Below, in pieces: positions 63,231 to 64,000 of a stretch of 64,000 nucleotides of DNA; within the stretch, counting starts at the first letter, position 1; every line of letters starts with the position of its first letter. The stretch comes from an uncultured Nonlabens sp. (lineage in GTDB: Bacteria; Bacteroidota; Bacteroidia; Flavobacteriales; Flavobacteriaceae). The notes below the pieces were generated by a model. The model was not told the origin of the DNA. It searched no databases and saw only the letters and a program-made list of their open reading frames with translations. The DNA lies in NCBI RefSeq assembly GCF_947495285.1, contig NZ_CANLXZ010000001.1:1-64000 (forward strand), in the 5' to 3' direction. A program made the translations under genes and the position numbers.

Positions 63231-63443
63231 TTGACAATAACTTTTTTAATTAACCGACAAAAGAAAAAGACCCTAATCAGTCTTTTTCTATTTTTCACCT
63301 CCTTTATTTCCACTGCACAAATATCTGGTATAGCAGTAAATGAAAAGAAAGAACCAGTAGCCTTTGCAACTGTGATTTTTAAAACAGTTCAAGACAGTAG
63401 TATTGTGGCTTTTACTCAAATTGATAAACCAGTATGTATATAA
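63231..63443 (+). pseudogene. CarboxypepD_reg/TonB-receptor N-terminal remnant 3
   Basis: Remnant of the same type: FLFFTSFISTAQISGIAVNEK, then EPVAFATVIFKTVQDSSIVA and a frame break ending IDKPVCI-stop. It lies at the 5' end of block 4. Confidence 0.7.
63264..63287 (+). terminator. terminator of GLPGLI gene 3, inside remnant codons
   Basis: AAAAAGAC / GTCTTTTT with an eight-base loop, at the equivalent position to the hairpins at 60013 and 61793. Confidence 0.75.
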
Positions 63444-63700
63444 CTGTAAAGAAAGCAGCGTTACAGACTTTTATATTTAATTTAACTAATGATAATAAGA
63501 TTACTCAAAAAAAATTAGGATTTTTCTTAGTTTCTTAGTTTCTTAGTTTCTTAGTTTCTTAGTTTCTTAGTTTCTTAGTTTCTTAGTTTCTTAGTTTCTT
63601 AGTGCTCATATTAATCAATTAAAATATTTTATTATGAGAAAATTAGTTTTTGCAGCACTTGCTGGAGTATTTATGTTGAGTAGTGGGTTTTCTGTAGGAA
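63264..63700 (+). repeat. array upstream block 4 (ten octamers)
   Basis: Same layout as blocks 2 and 3 but with ten perfect TTTCTTAG copies in a row at 63523-63602, followed by TGCTCATA instead of TTCGTACTCATA. The leader codons of small protein 4 are nearly identical to those of protein 2. Confidence 0.88.
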
Positions 63701-63888
63701 GATCTTCTGAAAGTTTAGTAGGTTTTGAGTCTTTTAAATTGGAAGATTTTGGAACTTGTAACATAGAGATTGTTAATAGAAGGACTGGTGAAGTTGTTTA
63801 CTCTATTTCATTACCGGCAAATACACCAGAGGTTTGCACGGAAATGGGTAAGCGCACATTAGCGGCATTTATTAAAGGTAACCTATAG
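63634..63888 (+). CDS. small secreted Cys-pair protein 4
   Basis: 84 residues. Leader MRKLVFAALAGVFMLSSGFS. The mature part has Cys in GTCNIEI and Cys in EVCTEM, 25 residues apart, with GEVVYSISL between, matching the C-strand-strand-C pattern of proteins 2 and 2b. A 9-bp hairpin (AAGACTTGT / ACAAGTCTT, 63900-63930) follows before the next gene. Confidence 0.8.
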   Translation: MRKLVFAALAGVFMLSSGFSVGRSSESLVGFESFKLEDFGTCNIEIVNRRTGEVVYSISLPANTPEVCTEMGKRTLAAFIKGNL

Positions 63889-63898
63889 TAATTAATGT

Positions 63899-63934
63899 AA
63901 AGACTTGTGAAATGCTCTTTTACAAGTCTTTCTA
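63899..63934 (+). terminator. hairpin after small protein 4
   Basis: AAGACTTGT / ACAAGTCTT with a T tail, between small protein 4 and the next gene start, as in modules 2 and 3. Confidence 0.6.
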
Positions 63935-63945
63935 ACTTATTTAAT

Positions 63946-64000
63946 ATGAAATTGATTTCGTTATTGATATTACTAGTATCTTTTGCAGGTTTATCCCAAA
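63946..64000 (+). CDS. start of a fourth exported (probably GLPGLI) gene, cut by window edge
   Basis: From the ATG at 63946 the frame reads MKLISLLILLVSFAGLSQ, a signal peptide like those of GLPGLI proteins 1-3, placed after a small protein and hairpin in the same arrangement. Too short to confirm the family; position suggests GLPGLI. Confidence 0.5.
   Translation, partial: MKLISLLILLVSFAGLSQ

Noticed and set aside
58840..63602. Octamer tracts considered as a CRISPR array
   Set aside because: The units are contiguous eight-base repeats without spacers, and there are no cas genes in the window.

Overview
The window is a low-GC chromosome segment of a marine-type Flavobacteriaceae (Bacteroidota); I cannot fix the genus. 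The signs are promoters with the Bacteroidota -7 box TAnnTTTG, an SDR-type L-threonine dehydrogenase, a sigma-54 / ExbB-ExbD / PorT neighbourhood, DUF5686, GLPGLI, DUF4286 and DUF3109 proteins, and a peptidyl-tRNA hydrolase / L25 / PRPP synthetase block. Eleven exact copies of the 14-base palindrome GCTTTCGCGAAAGC are scattered through the window, seven between genes and four inside reading frames. Layout: 1-1663 holds the start of an IS1595-type transposase running off the left edge, an orphan PKD-like lipoprotein and an orphan terminator. 1664-4264 is a PiT phosphate transporter with a PhoU-like tail. 4265-10975 is an operon for a TetR regulator, TolC, membrane-fusion protein and RND pump, with an inverted repeat next to the regulator's promoter. 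11110-15450 holds a polyprenyl synthase, a DNA ligase / exonuclease pair without its usual helicase and phosphoesterase partners, and a lipoprotein. 16009-17426 holds threonine dehydrogenase and a TerB-like protein. 17437-20613 is a compact minus-strand cluster of a coiled-coil protein, a possible GTPase-regulator protein, a Rab/Ras-like small GTPase and a hybrid histidine kinase whose ATP lid and receiver domain are both degenerate. From 20647 to 53535 the genes are mostly housekeeping: fructose bisphosphatase, aspartokinase, an OlsF-like acyltransferase fusion, MgtE, RsmA, SerS, RibF, Pth, L25, Prs, tRNA-Leu, the ExbB/ExbD/PorT set, RpoN, AsnS, an MMPL transporter, Frr and PyrH. A phosphatase-fold protein without its catalytic Cys and Arg sits at 26469-26903. 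54003-58632 carries a DUF3109 protein and class Ia ribonucleotide reductase, with direct repeats upstream of nrdB. The accessory part is 58818-64000. It is an array of modules, each with an upstream block carrying a variable number of TTTCTTAG octamers (3, 3, 4 and 10 copies), one or two small secreted proteins with a shared leader and a Cys...Cys mature part, a GLPGLI-family protein, and (in three modules) a decayed CarboxypepD_reg fragment whose signal-peptide codons overlap a terminator hairpin. The array runs off the right edge. It and the small GTPase cluster are the two best candidates for an undescribed system.
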